Shown piece after piece: positions 7,025-15,616 of a DNA stretch of 22,329 bases. The first letter of the stretch is position 1. Each line of letters begins with the position of its first letter. The position numbers were made by a program, and so were the translations under genes. The notes under the pieces were generated by a model that ran no database searches, had not been told where the DNA came from, and saw only the letters and a list, made by a program, of their open reading frames with translations. The DNA comes from a virus. The stretch spans positions 1 to 22,329 of the IMG/VR virus record IMGVR_UViG_3300032087_003055; one strand, given 5' to 3'.

Positions 7025-7797
7025 AACGTCTCATCTATCAGGTTTCTGTAGGCAAACCATCTAAACTCTACAAGCATTGTATTAACTCAGTTTCAGAGTA
7101 TTGTGATAAGCATGATATTGAACATTATGTTTTGACTAAACCTAAACTGCGTATCAATCCAAATGTGTTTACGTCTAATCGGTCAGAAGGTGCTTCTCGT
7201 TTAGGTTATCTACCTATCTTTGAAAAAGAGAATGCTTTTGACCTTCTACCAGAGTATGACCAGATTGCTGTTGTAGATTCTGACATTTACATTAGACCAG
7301 ATTCTCCTAACATCTTTGAAGACTTTGGTACTGATCATCCGTTTGGTGCAGTTTGTGAACGTGAGATGGCAATCAATCAAAAATATGCACAGAAGATTCA
7401 AAACTATTCTCGTATGCAGTATCAACCTTTGCATGGTAAAAAGGGGTTAGACTTTAAACCAAATAATCTAGGATACGAGTTTTTCAATATGGGTCTGATG
7501 TTGATGAACCAGTCTTTCTATGATTATATCAATATGCCAGCAAAGGAGTGGGTTACTCAAAATGAATTTCAGCCATTTGTAGACGGTATTGGTACATGGA
7601 AGTGGTCTACAGACCAGACACTGTTAAACTACTTTATGAAATCTCGTAAGGTTCCTGTGAAACATATGCACTGGAAGTGGAATGGTTTATACAGCGCCAA
7701 TAAGAAAATTAGTGAATGTCATTTTGTTCATTTCTTTTTGAAAGACTTGCTACCAGAACGTGGTGAAAATGTGGAACAGTTGATGGAGCAAATCTAA
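7021..7797 (+). CDS. Glycosyltransferase, GT-A type (DxD)
   Basis: A 258-residue putative glycosyltransferase. It opens with KRLIYQVSVGKPSKLY, then has a VVDSDIY segment with a DxD-type metal motif at Asp86-Asp88, and later a FFNMGLMLMN region and FVDGIGTWKWSTDQTLLNYF. This is typical of nucleotide-sugar GT-A transferases. The N-terminus is related in pattern to the genes at 8801, 10328 and 11600. The start is an unusual TTG that overlaps the epimerase TGA. A GGAG Shine-Dalgarno 8 bases upstream supports it. Donor and acceptor cannot be told. Confidence 0.75.
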   Translation: MKRLIYQVSVGKPSKLYKHCINSVSEYCDKHDIEHYVLTKPKLRINPNVFTSNRSEGASRLGYLPIFEKENAFDLLPEYDQIAVVDSDIYIRPDSPNIFEDFGTDHPFGAVCEREMAINQKYAQKIQNYSRMQYQPLHGKKGLDFKPNNLGYEFFNMGLMLMNQSFYDYINMPAKEWVTQNEFQPFVDGIGTWKWSTDQTLLNYFMKSRKVPVKHMHWKWNGLYSANKKISECHFVHFFLKDLLPERGENVEQLMEQI

Positions 7798-8801
7798 TGG
7801 ATATCTTGATTGTAGGGGCAGGATTTTCTGGTTCTGTTCTTGCACGTCAATTAGCTGATCTAGGGCATAACATAGTTGTAATAGATAAACGTAATCATAT
7901 TGCTGGTAATGCATGGGAATATACTAATGATAAAGGCATAAGAATTCATAAGTATGGTCCGCACATTTTTCATACTAAAAATAAAAGAGTCTATGATTGG
8001 ATTACACAGTTTGATGAATGGACTGAATACAAACATAAAGTGAAGGCTCAGTTGTCCGATGGGCGATATGTGACTATCCCTGTCAATAGAGAAACTAAAA
8101 GAATTGTTGGTGAAGAAAATATTGTAGATATCTTTTATAGACCCTATACGAAAAAGATGTGGGATAAAGATATTGAAGAACTTGATCCTAAAATTTTAAA
8201 TCGTGTAAAAGTCAGGGATGATGATAATGAGTATTATTTTCCAGACTGCGACTATCAAATAATGCCAATAAATGGGTATACTGCGGTAGTTGAAAAAATA
8301 TTAAATCATAAGAATATTAAAGTTAAGTTAAACACAACATACCAAAAACAACTAGAAAATGAGTATGACCATGTATTTAACTGTATGCCGATTGATGAGT
8401 ATTATGATTATAAGTTTGGTAGACTACCCTATAGATCAATTAAATTCCATCATGTAGATTTACCAATGAGTAAAGTCCTGCCTACATCAGTTGTCAATTT
8501 TACTCATGATGGTCCATATACAAGAATTACTGAATGGAAAAATTTTCCTAATCATGGAACAAATCCATCTTGTACTACAGTGACATATGAGGAGCCTTGT
8601 GACTATGTTGATAATAATTATGAAAGGTATTATCCAGTAAAAGATGTGGATGGAGAGAATAGAAAATTATATGAGAAATATAAGTCGATCCCTAATGAAA
8701 AAGTCACCTTTATAGGAAGGTGTGGAATGTATGTCTATATAGACATGGATCAAGCGATTAATGCATCTTTGATTTTGGCAGATAAATTTAAGGAGTTGTA
8801 A
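7797..8801 (+). CDS. glf: UDP-galactopyranose mutase
   Basis: This flavoenzyme converts UDP-galactopyranose to UDP-galactofuranose, the precursor of galactofuranose residues in surface glycans. The 334-residue protein has the FAD-binding VGAGFSG at 6-12, a DKRNHIAGNAW segment, HKYGPHIFHT at 51-60, PYTRITEWKNF with Arg243 at the position of the conserved substrate-binding arginine, and the end block FIGRCGMYVYIDMDQA. It is some 30-50 residues shorter than common bacterial enzymes. Arginine codons are mostly AGA, unlike the CGN-rich flanks. The start overlaps the upstream stop by one base (TAATG). Confidence 0.93.
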   Translation: MDILIVGAGFSGSVLARQLADLGHNIVVIDKRNHIAGNAWEYTNDKGIRIHKYGPHIFHTKNKRVYDWITQFDEWTEYKHKVKAQLSDGRYVTIPVNRETKRIVGEENIVDIFYRPYTKKMWDKDIEELDPKILNRVKVRDDDNEYYFPDCDYQIMPINGYTAVVEKILNHKNIKVKLNTTYQKQLENEYDHVFNCMPIDEYYDYKFGRLPYRSIKFHHVDLPMSKVLPTSVVNFTHDGPYTRITEWKNFPNHGTNPSCTTVTYEEPCDYVDNNYERYYPVKDVDGENRKLYEKYKSIPNEKVTFIGRCGMYVYIDMDQAINASLILADKFKEL

Positions 8802-9625
8802 TGAAAAATATCATTTATCAATATTGGAAAGGTCCACTCAAGCCCGGAGTTTTGTATAGCACTAAACTCATGAAAGAATATGCAGATAGAATTGGTGCTG
8901 AGTATAGATTTGATCATAATGTAACAATTGCAAGCAAAACTGTAGATGTTGATATCTACTATGAACCTGCTAATCCCTTAATTGATACATCTTTTGATGA
9001 ATATGATAATGTCGCCCTTGTTGATATTGATGTTTTTCCAGTAGAAGGACTTACCGAGAATCTGTTCGATCAATTAACTGATGAAGATGCTGGTATCTGT
9101 ACAGAACCGAAACAGCCCATTTACAGAGAATTATATAACGTCGCTGGAATCAACACTGCAAATGATAAAAAATGGGCAGCTGCCCTAAAGAAAAAATGGG
9201 GTGTTGAATATTCTTATGATAAAAAGAATAGGCCAATGGTTTATAATACAGGGGTCGTTGTCATTTCTAAAAAAGGTCTACAGAAAATTCGTGAAACATG
9301 GCCTTCTTTTCAAGATTATGTGAATGAAATGAGGAAACATAGTCTACCTAGATTTTATTCCTTTTTTCAAGATTACTTCTCCGCTTTCATTCATAAAAAT
9401 GATTTTAAGTTTAATCCGATGCATAATGGATGGAATTCGTACATGCATAAACTTGGATCAAAACCGACAGCTAGGGTAAATGATACCCGCACTAAAGAAA
9501 CAAAGTTGGTGCATATTATGTTTAGAACAGCAGATGATTGGCCAGAAGATGTGTTGTGGAGAGTTACTAATTCTTCAGAAGAAGAATGGGATCTACCTGT
9601 TCCGAATGGTTGGCCCAATGACTGA
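8801..9625 (+). CDS. Glycosyltransferase, GT-A type (DxD)
   Basis: A 274-residue protein beginning KNIIYQYWKGPLKPG. It carries a VDIDVF DxD site at Asp75-Asp77, a YNTGVVVISKKG segment and a late NGWNSYMHK region. These features fit a GT-A glycosyltransferase. It is part of the four-member family with 7021, 10328 and 11600, recognised by related N-terminal (I-Y/L-Q-x-W/Y-x-G) segments. It overlaps UDP-galactopyranose mutase by one base, so a galactofuranosyltransferase role is conceivable but unproven. AGA/AGG dominates the arginine codons. Confidence 0.72.
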   Translation: MKNIIYQYWKGPLKPGVLYSTKLMKEYADRIGAEYRFDHNVTIASKTVDVDIYYEPANPLIDTSFDEYDNVALVDIDVFPVEGLTENLFDQLTDEDAGICTEPKQPIYRELYNVAGINTANDKKWAAALKKKWGVEYSYDKKNRPMVYNTGVVVISKKGLQKIRETWPSFQDYVNEMRKHSLPRFYSFFQDYFSAFIHKNDFKFNPMHNGWNSYMHKLGSKPTARVNDTRTKETKLVHIMFRTADDWPEDVLWRVTNSSEEEWDLPVPNGWPND

Positions 9626-10328
9626 TTTTCCACATAAAATTATAAAAACACAATATGGTGACATAGTTGCTCCAATTGACAAAGGTTGGGATAATCCAAA
9701 TGGATTAGTTGATAATTATAAAAAACGGGGCATTTATGAACCTTCAACAATTAATTTCATAAAAGACAATATTGACAATAAATCTATGGTGCATTGTGGA
9801 GCAGCATTTGGAGATATGCTTCCTGCATTTAGTAAGTTTACAAATAAAACAATCTTTACATATGAACCCAATCCTTTAGCGGCTTGGTGTGCTAGAAAAA
9901 CTATTGAAATAAATGATCTGAAAAATGTAAACTTTACAGAAGTTGGATTGGGCGATAGAGAGGATGAAGTAGAGTTTATATATCAATATGAAGATGGCAG
10001 ATATCTAGCTGGTGGTTCTAGATTTGTTGATTCAAAAGTGCCTGACCATTGGGATGCATCAGTCAGATGGAAAAATGCAAAAACTGTAAAAATTCCTATT
10101 AAAAAATTAGATGATATCTTAACTGAAGAAATTGGTATTATTCATTTGGATGTAGAGGGGTATGAAACAAAAATTTTAGAAGGTGCGATTAATTTGATCA
10201 CTTCTTATAAACCCATTTTAATTTTAGAAAGAGTTGGTGCAGATGAAAGTGTAATGGAAGAAAAAATTATACCTCTAGGATATAAATTAATTAGCACTTT
10301 GGATGCTAACACTATTTGGAAAGTTTAA
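9618..10328 (+). CDS. FkbM-type SAM-dependent methyltransferase
   Basis: A 236-residue methyltransferase. Motif I VHCGAAFGDMLPAF lies at 58-71, the acidic residue Glu83 in TYEPNP ends beta-2, and a later block IGIIHLDVEGYETKILEGA is the classical FkbM signature. It most likely methylates a sugar hydroxyl in the glycan. ATG 9618 overlaps the previous gene by 8 bases; ATG 9606 is an alternative. The stop shares a base with the next gene's ATG. The cassette has a second FkbM gene at 12325. Confidence 0.87.
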   Translation: MTDFPHKIIKTQYGDIVAPIDKGWDNPNGLVDNYKKRGIYEPSTINFIKDNIDNKSMVHCGAAFGDMLPAFSKFTNKTIFTYEPNPLAAWCARKTIEINDLKNVNFTEVGLGDREDEVEFIYQYEDGRYLAGGSRFVDSKVPDHWDASVRWKNAKTVKIPIKKLDDILTEEIGIIHLDVEGYETKILEGAINLITSYKPILILERVGADESVMEEKIIPLGYKLISTLDANTIWKV

Positions 10329-11011
10329 TGATTAAAAATATAATCTTACAGCATTACAATGGTAAACCAAAAGAGTTAGAGAAATTATCTTTTGAGAATA
10401 TTTCAAACTATGCCGAATTAATAGGTGCAGACCACAAAGTTATTGGCGGTAAACCTTTCAATGAAAATTTAACTAACCCTTGCCAAAAGGTGCATTGTAT
10501 CAGTGAAGAGTGGGATGATTACGATAATGTACTCATGCTTGATCCAGATGTGTTTATTCGGAAAAATTTAACAGAAAATATTTTCAACGAACAGGGTAAT
10601 GGCATTCATGGCGATACTCAAAAAAGATTAAAGACTAGACTTATTCAGGCAGGTAGAATTGATAAGAATGCTCCATATTGGGCAGGTTCAATTTACAAAT
10701 TCAATAGGGAAGAAAGACAACAGTTAAGAAGTGTCATGCCAAAAAATGATGCATGGATGAAATTTTATAACAAAGCATACCATTTTGAAGATGAGGGTAT
10801 TCTTTCTGAGTTGGCGCATAAATGCGGAATGCCAATCAAGTATTTGGACTTTGTATGGAATCAGTGTAGTTTCTTACCTAATCCTGAATCTGCAAAAATG
10901 ATACATATGAGGACAAAGAAGTTTGGACATCTTAACGGCTCTTGGGAGAATGGTGGTAAACGAGATAAAATAGAAAATTATTACGAACTACTTTCAAAAG
11001 GAATTGTTTAA
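10328..11011 (+). CDS. Glycosyltransferase, GT-A type (DxD)
   Basis: A 227-residue glycosyltransferase relative. It opens MIKNIILQHYNGKPKE, has a LDPDVF DxD site at Asp72-Asp74, and a GSIYKFNREERQQLR segment. N-terminus and DxD position (72/74) are the same as in the gene at 11600, which shows paralogy. ATG 10328 is preferred because it overlaps the previous stop (TAATG); an upstream in-frame TTG at 10316 is less likely. Specificity is unknown. Confidence 0.72.
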   Translation: MIKNIILQHYNGKPKELEKLSFENISNYAELIGADHKVIGGKPFNENLTNPCQKVHCISEEWDDYDNVLMLDPDVFIRKNLTENIFNEQGNGIHGDTQKRLKTRLIQAGRIDKNAPYWAGSIYKFNREERQQLRSVMPKNDAWMKFYNKAYHFEDEGILSELAHKCGMPIKYLDFVWNQCSFLPNPESAKMIHMRTKKFGHLNGSWENGGKRDKIENYYELLSKGIV

Positions 11012-11610
11012 TGATTTTCCCCGAAGATAAAAAAGTCTTTATTCATATTCCTAAAACTGGTGGTAGCAGTATAGAATTACAACTTTTGAAAAAGATTGGT
11101 ATAAAATCTTCTGGTAATAGTGTGTGGGGTGGGATGTCTCATGAGAACAAAATTTCTTTTTTAGGTGAAAAATATAAATCATTCGTCTATGCACCACATG
11201 CAAAGGCATATGAATTAAAACAGCAATACCCCGAATTATATCAGAAATACGAATCTTCCGTAATTGTTCGAGACCCATATGATAGATTTTGCAGTATGTA
11301 TTTTTGGCATACAAAAAAGAAGGGCAATCCAGATCCATTAGATGTTCATAAGAAACTTATTGAAAATAAAGAATTGATGGTAGAACCTCAATATGACTAT
11401 ATCTATGAAAACAATATTTGTATCGTGGATAGAATTTTTAAGTTTGAGGAAATAAATAAAATCTTTGAGTATTTTAATGTGCAACCAAATCACGCTAAAA
11501 ATATGAAAAGGCAGAAAACAGAAGATTTTTATGACCAGTGGCCAAAAATGAAACAATTTGTAGCAAACTATTACTCTAAAGATTTTGAGGTATTTAACTA
11601 TGAAAAATAA
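11011..11610 (+). CDS. PAPS-type sulfotransferase
   Basis: A 199-residue member of the sulfotransferase family that moves a sulfonate from PAPS to a hydroxyl, usually on a glycan. The 5' phosphosulfate-binding loop IPKTGGSS lies at 13-20. The 3' phosphate-binding segment VRDPYDRFCSMYFW lies at 86-99, with Arg87 and Ser95 as the expected contacts. His63 in the APHAKA segment is a possible catalytic base. It sits between glycosyltransferases, so a sugar is the likely acceptor. PAPS must come from host sulfate assimilation, since no cysC or cysD is in this window. Confidence 0.86.
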   Translation: MIFPEDKKVFIHIPKTGGSSIELQLLKKIGIKSSGNSVWGGMSHENKISFLGEKYKSFVYAPHAKAYELKQQYPELYQKYESSVIVRDPYDRFCSMYFWHTKKKGNPDPLDVHKKLIENKELMVEPQYDYIYENNICIVDRIFKFEEINKIFEYFNVQPNHAKNMKRQKTEDFYDQWPKMKQFVANYYSKDFEVFNYEK

Positions 11611-12328
11611 CATAATTTTGCAGCATTGGAATGGTCCGCTACCTGAGTGGGCAAAAGTTGCAAAGAAGACAGTAGAGAAATATTGTGATCATATTGGATG
11701 CCAGTATCAACTTGTCACTGGCCACCCTTTAGGGGAAAAACTGGGACCAAACCCTCAAAAGTTGGTCTACATAACCGAAGAGTATGATCAGTATGACAAA
11801 GTTCTGATGTTAGATATGGATATGATTGCGACTAACAATTATAGAAATGCATTCGAGAGACCTGAGATTGGTGTTCTTCACGATAGAGCTATGAAGGGGA
11901 AATCCCGCACGCCTCCTTCTGCTCCTGATCTTTTTACTTTAGGTATGCCTATATTTTTTGGTAACTATATCATGACAACCAAAGACCAAAGGATTGCGAT
12001 GCGAGAACATGCTGATTGGGATTGGTTAGCAACAAAGTTGGTAGACAGTTATTGCGGCGACGAAATGCTTTTAGCATGGTTACTCAAAGAAGCTGATTTA
12101 CTGAAAGGTATGTCAATTAAAGAGATGTGTATGAGATGCGATGGCAATTCCTATGAAGATATATACTTTAGAAAAGAAACCCGCTGGGATAGAAAGTTCA
12201 CAAACTTAGCATTTGGTGGTGATGAAACTTGCTATGCGGACAAAGATGCTACTTTTCTCCATTTTGGGCAGAGTAGAAAACACTCTATTCCCGAGTATGC
12301 TAATAAAATATTTGGATTACTTTTATGA
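11600..12328 (+). CDS. Glycosyltransferase, GT-A type (DxD)
   Basis: A 242-residue glycosyltransferase relative beginning KNNIILQHWNGPLPEWAK. It has a LDMDMI DxD motif at Asp72-Asp74 and a late YADKDATFLHFGQSRKH segment that could be a substrate-binding loop. It is a paralogue of the 10328 gene. ATG 11600 has a GAGG Shine-Dalgarno 10 bases upstream, and the gene overlaps the sulfotransferase by 11 bases. Donor and acceptor are unknown. Confidence 0.74.
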   Translation: MKNNIILQHWNGPLPEWAKVAKKTVEKYCDHIGCQYQLVTGHPLGEKLGPNPQKLVYITEEYDQYDKVLMLDMDMIATNNYRNAFERPEIGVLHDRAMKGKSRTPPSAPDLFTLGMPIFFGNYIMTTKDQRIAMREHADWDWLATKLVDSYCGDEMLLAWLLKEADLLKGMSIKEMCMRCDGNSYEDIYFRKETRWDRKFTNLAFGGDETCYADKDATFLHFGQSRKHSIPEYANKIFGLLL

Positions 12329-12939
12329 AAATATCGAAACCTGAAACTGAAGGTTGGTTAGGAAAATATGTCCATAACACCTTTGAGAATTATCAGTTGA
12401 AAGAATATACCAAAGCGATTGAATCTGTAAAAAGTAAAAGAACAGCTATTGACTTAGGTGCAAATTTAGGTATAATGTCATATCGAATGTGTAATGACTT
12501 CCACCATGTGCACGCCTTTGAACCTTTGTTTTGTGATCATTTAAAAGAGAACGTGAAAAAAGATAACATTACTTTTTATCCATATGCTGTAGGTGAAAAA
12601 GAAAAAACTGTAACAATGAGAGTTGGGCAGTATCATTCTGGTGGTTCAAATGTTGTGGAGAACCCAAGTAGTAAATCGGAAAAATATGCTACAGAAGTTC
12701 GCTGTGTCACTATAGATTCTTTTAATATTCAAGATGTTGATTTTATTAAAATTGATGTGGAAGATTATGAATGGTATGCCCTTTTAGGATGCCAAGAAAC
12801 CATAAAAGAATATAAGCCAACCATTTTAATGGAATTGAAGCGTGATAACACCCATTATAAATCTATAAGAACCTTCATGAAAGAATTAGGGTATTCGAGT
12901 GAATATGTTGGTGAATTAGATTGCCTTTTTACGCAGTAA
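12325..12939 (+). CDS. FkbM-type SAM-dependent methyltransferase
   Basis: A second FkbM-family protein of 204 residues. Motif I is IDLGANLGI at 42-50, the acidic strand-end Glu66 lies in HAFEPL, and the signature block VDFIKIDVEDYEWYALLGC follows. It probably methylates a sugar position, perhaps a different one from the 9618 enzyme. It overlaps the upstream glycosyltransferase by 4 bases (ATGA). Arginine codons are mixed CGN and AGA, marking the right edge of the AGA-rich zone. Confidence 0.87.
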   Translation: MKISKPETEGWLGKYVHNTFENYQLKEYTKAIESVKSKRTAIDLGANLGIMSYRMCNDFHHVHAFEPLFCDHLKENVKKDNITFYPYAVGEKEKTVTMRVGQYHSGGSNVVENPSSKSEKYATEVRCVTIDSFNIQDVDFIKIDVEDYEWYALLGCQETIKEYKPTILMELKRDNTHYKSIRTFMKELGYSSEYVGELDCLFTQ

Positions 12940-12949
12940 GGATGATGAA

Positions 12950-13648
12950 ATGAAAGCCTTTGTAATCACATTATTTAATGACAAGTATAGTGTAGAGTCT
13001 GCAGAAAGATGTATCAAATCTGCTCGGCAGTTAGATGTAGATCAAGATCTTCATATCGAAATGATTCGTGCTGTAACTCCTGATAAAATCAAAGATAATA
13101 CATATTCATATCCAGCAGAAGGTGAAACGAGTACCTATGAAGGTATGACTCTTATTGGATATAAAGCAAAAGATGTAAGTAAAAAGATTGCCTGTTCGCT
13201 GTCTCATATGCATCTCTGGAATAAATGTGTAGAGATGGATGAACCAATTATGATTCTGGAGCATGATGCTATATTCACTCGTAGATTCAGACTCGGTAAA
13301 CTGCTAAAAGTGATGGAAGACGGTGATGTCGTGATGATTAACGATCCTCGTGGCGCTACTCGTAGAGGAAATCTCTATCATGATAATATTATTCGTTGGG
13401 ACACTGGCGTAAATATTATCGATGGTGTTAACAGTCCAGACGAAAATGTTCCAGACGGACTGGCAGGTAATAGTGCTTACATTATCACACCAGCAGCAGC
13501 AAAGAAAGCATATGAACTTCAGTCGACTATCGGTATCTGGCCAAATGATGCTCTGCTCTGCAAGCAGTTGTTCCCCAGAAAGTTAAAGTCCTACTACCCC
13601 TATATAACAAGAGTTGAACAAAGGAAATCTACGACTACAGGATACTAA
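12950..13648 (+). CDS. Glycosyltransferase family 25-like protein
   Basis: A 232-residue protein of the LPS-biosynthesis GT25 type. It opens MKAFVITLFNDKYSVESAERC, has a CSLSHMHLW segment (82-90), and an ILEHDAIF motif with Glu104-His-Asp106 as the metal/nucleotide site. The region NSAYIITPAAAKKAYE is also typical. GT25 members usually add galactose or related sugars to lipo-oligosaccharide. It is followed by a diverged tandem copy at 13653. An AAGG Shine-Dalgarno lies just upstream of ATG 12950. Confidence 0.85.
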   Translation: MKAFVITLFNDKYSVESAERCIKSARQLDVDQDLHIEMIRAVTPDKIKDNTYSYPAEGETSTYEGMTLIGYKAKDVSKKIACSLSHMHLWNKCVEMDEPIMILEHDAIFTRRFRLGKLLKVMEDGDVVMINDPRGATRRGNLYHDNIIRWDTGVNIIDGVNSPDENVPDGLAGNSAYIITPAAAKKAYELQSTIGIWPNDALLCKQLFPRKLKSYYPYITRVEQRKSTTTGY

Positions 13649-13652
13649 TATA

Positions 13653-14300
13653 ATGCAAGCGTATGTGATTACAATTATGGATGAACCAAGGTCTGTTCAG
13701 TCTGCTGAAAGATGTATCAAATCTGCAAAAAGGCATGGCGTGAATGTAGAGATGTGGCCTGCAATTACACCTAAAGATGATCCTGTAAAAATCTTTGAGC
13801 AAAAGAAACTTCCTACTCGTAGGTTCGAGAATAGTCCATACTCTAGATACGAAAACTGCCTTTCTGCGTTTCTGTCTCATAGAAGTCTCTGGGAAAAATG
13901 TCTTAATGACAAAAGAGAAACTTTGATTCTAGAGCATGATGCATACTTTATTGATAGTATCAAAATGCCATTGTTCTATAGTAAGGTTATTTCTCTAGGC
14001 AAACCCTCCTATGGTAACTACCGTAATCCTGCTCAGTTTGGTGAGAATCCATTAACTTCAAAAGCATACTTTCCCGGTGCGCATGCATATGTAATGTCAC
14101 CTGTAGGAGCAAAAGAAGCACTAAACAAGTCTTTGTCAGGTGCAATGCCTACAGATTTATTTTTCAATATCGAGTATTTTCCCGAGTTAATGGAACTGTA
14201 TCCATGGCCTGTAGAAGTCAGAGAGACCTTTACGACTATTCAGCAGGAAGAAGGTTGCTTGGCAAAACATATGTATAATGAGGAATATGAAATCGTATGA
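13653..14300 (+). CDS. Glycosyltransferase family 25-like protein, tandem paralogue
   Basis: A 215-residue GT25-type protein with the opening MQAYVITIMDEPRSVQSAERC, an AFLSHRSLW segment at 72-80 and ILEHDAYF with Glu94-His-Asp96. The N-terminus matches the preceding gene closely in protein, and 20 bases are identical in DNA (13004-13023 and 13707-13726). This is a tandem duplication with divergence. The paired enzymes may add two different or repeated sugars. ATG 13653 follows the previous stop by 4 bases. Confidence 0.85.
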   Translation: MQAYVITIMDEPRSVQSAERCIKSAKRHGVNVEMWPAITPKDDPVKIFEQKKLPTRRFENSPYSRYENCLSAFLSHRSLWEKCLNDKRETLILEHDAYFIDSIKMPLFYSKVISLGKPSYGNYRNPAQFGENPLTSKAYFPGAHAYVMSPVGAKEALNKSLSGAMPTDLFFNIEYFPELMELYPWPVEVRETFTTIQQEEGCLAKHMYNEEYEIV

Positions 14301-14995
14301 TTACTGTTGCGTGTGTATGCTGGGGTGATAAGTTCTCAGAAGATTATGTCTACAATCTGAAGTCTATGGTTGAACGTAATACAACTATACCTCACAAGTT
14401 TGTTGTATTTTCTGACCGTAAATGGGATGGTATTGAGACCCGTATTCTTAATCCCGGTCTAGAAGGTTGGTGGAACAAACTTCAGTTATTTGATACTGAC
14501 CATAAACTTGACACTAATCGTGTTGTATATCTTGACCTTGATACATTGATTGTAGATAATATTGATTGGTTGTTAGAATATGATGGTAACTTTATGGGTA
14601 TTGAAGACTTAGGTTCTATCAATAAACATCAAACATATCTTAAATCTAGATTACAGTCTGCTGTAATGTCATGGGACTATCAGTTAAATGGGCATATTTG
14701 GGAAAGGTTTATCTCTAGTAATGAAGCAGGAAGATTTAGAGGTGATGGTGAATACCTAAATCATATTATTCCAAAATACCAAAGAGACTTCGTCCAGAAA
14801 AAGTATAGAGGTAAATTGAAGTCATATAAGTATCAAGTATATTCTGAGGGCATTACAGACAATCTCTCTATTATCTGTTTTCATGGAAGACCTAGCATTC
14901 CACAAGCAATGACTGAAACAGTAGAGATTGGATGGAATGGAGTAGAGCGAAGAGTATTTGAACCTCAAGATTGGATTAAGGATTATTGGAGATAG
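14297..14995 (+). CDS. Glycosyltransferase, GT-A type (DxD)
   Basis: A 232-residue putative glycosyltransferase. It opens MITVACVCWGDKFSEDYV, has GLEGWWNKLQLF at 54-65, VVYLDLDTLIV with DxD at Asp80-Asp82, and a RPSIPQAM segment near 199-206. It differs from the 7021-family in its N-terminus. It overlaps the GT25 copy by 4 bases. The donor is unknown. It may build the backbone of the glycan. Confidence 0.76.
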   Translation: MITVACVCWGDKFSEDYVYNLKSMVERNTTIPHKFVVFSDRKWDGIETRILNPGLEGWWNKLQLFDTDHKLDTNRVVYLDLDTLIVDNIDWLLEYDGNFMGIEDLGSINKHQTYLKSRLQSAVMSWDYQLNGHIWERFISSNEAGRFRGDGEYLNHIIPKYQRDFVQKKYRGKLKSYKYQVYSEGITDNLSIICFHGRPSIPQAMTETVEIGWNGVERRVFEPQDWIKDYWR

Positions 14996-15001
14996 TTTAG
15001 T

Positions 15002-15616
15002 ATGGCTAAAGTGGCACATATTATTGGTAATGGTGATTCTTGTGTATGGTATAAACCTGCCAAGGGATTAAAGATTGTTTGTAATCTTCCGCCTATGGAA
15101 GTTCCGAATGTCTACGTTTCCTGTATGGTCGACTTCAAGATGATGAAAGCACTTACTGAGGGCGATTTTCAAAATCCTTATACATGGGTGCTTGGATATA
15201 GACCTAAAATCTGGATGCAAAAGAATTCTGGTTTCTATATGCAAAACTCTGCTAAGATTAAAGAGTTCTATACAGAACTTCCTCCATACGCAGGGAAGGG
15301 TGGTCAGGGATATACCAACTTTAACTGTGGGCATTTTGCTACACACTGGACAGCAAACAAGGTCGGTGCAGAGGAGATTCATATGTATGGATTTGATTCT
15401 ATCATGGACTTTGATATTCGTTCTAAAACTGACTTTCTTCTGCCCTCTGATAGAGGTTCGATGAACACTCAGAGATTATCTCATAAATGGAGAACAGTTT
15501 TCAAAGGTATCTTCGAAGAGTTCAAGGATACTCAATTCGTCATTCATCACAAGCACAACAATATCAAGTTTCCTAAACCTGACAATGTAGATATTGTCGT
15601 GCATAAAAATGGTTGA
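15002..15616 (+). CDS. Putative glycosyltransferase-like or DUF115-like protein
   Basis: A 204-residue protein of uncertain family. It starts with HIIGNGDSCVW, a glycine-rich IIxGNGxS motif, and later has GAEEIHMYGFDS. These two features recall DUF115/MptE-like proteins and family-42 sialyltransferases, but I am not sure. It is the last gene of the glycan cassette and ends with Lys-Asn-Gly-stop. The stop TGA is part of the TTGACT box of the next promoter. Function inferred only from context. Confidence 0.55.
   Translation: MAKVAHIIGNGDSCVWYKPAKGLKIVCNLPPMEVPNVYVSCMVDFKMMKALTEGDFQNPYTWVLGYRPKIWMQKNSGFYMQNSAKIKEFYTELPPYAGKGGQGYTNFNCGHFATHWTANKVGAEEIHMYGFDSIMDFDIRSKTDFLLPSDRGSMNTQRLSHKWRTVFKGIFEEFKDTQFVIHHKHNNIKFPKPDNVDIVVHKNG

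Noticed and set aside
9676-9695. TTGACA with nearby GATAAT inside the first FkbM gene
   Set aside because: The spacing is only about 8 bases, too short for a sigma70 promoter.
15192-15464. 90-residue plus-strand frame inside the 15002 gene
   Set aside because: It is out of frame with the main gene, has no Shine-Dalgarno and no recognisable motif.
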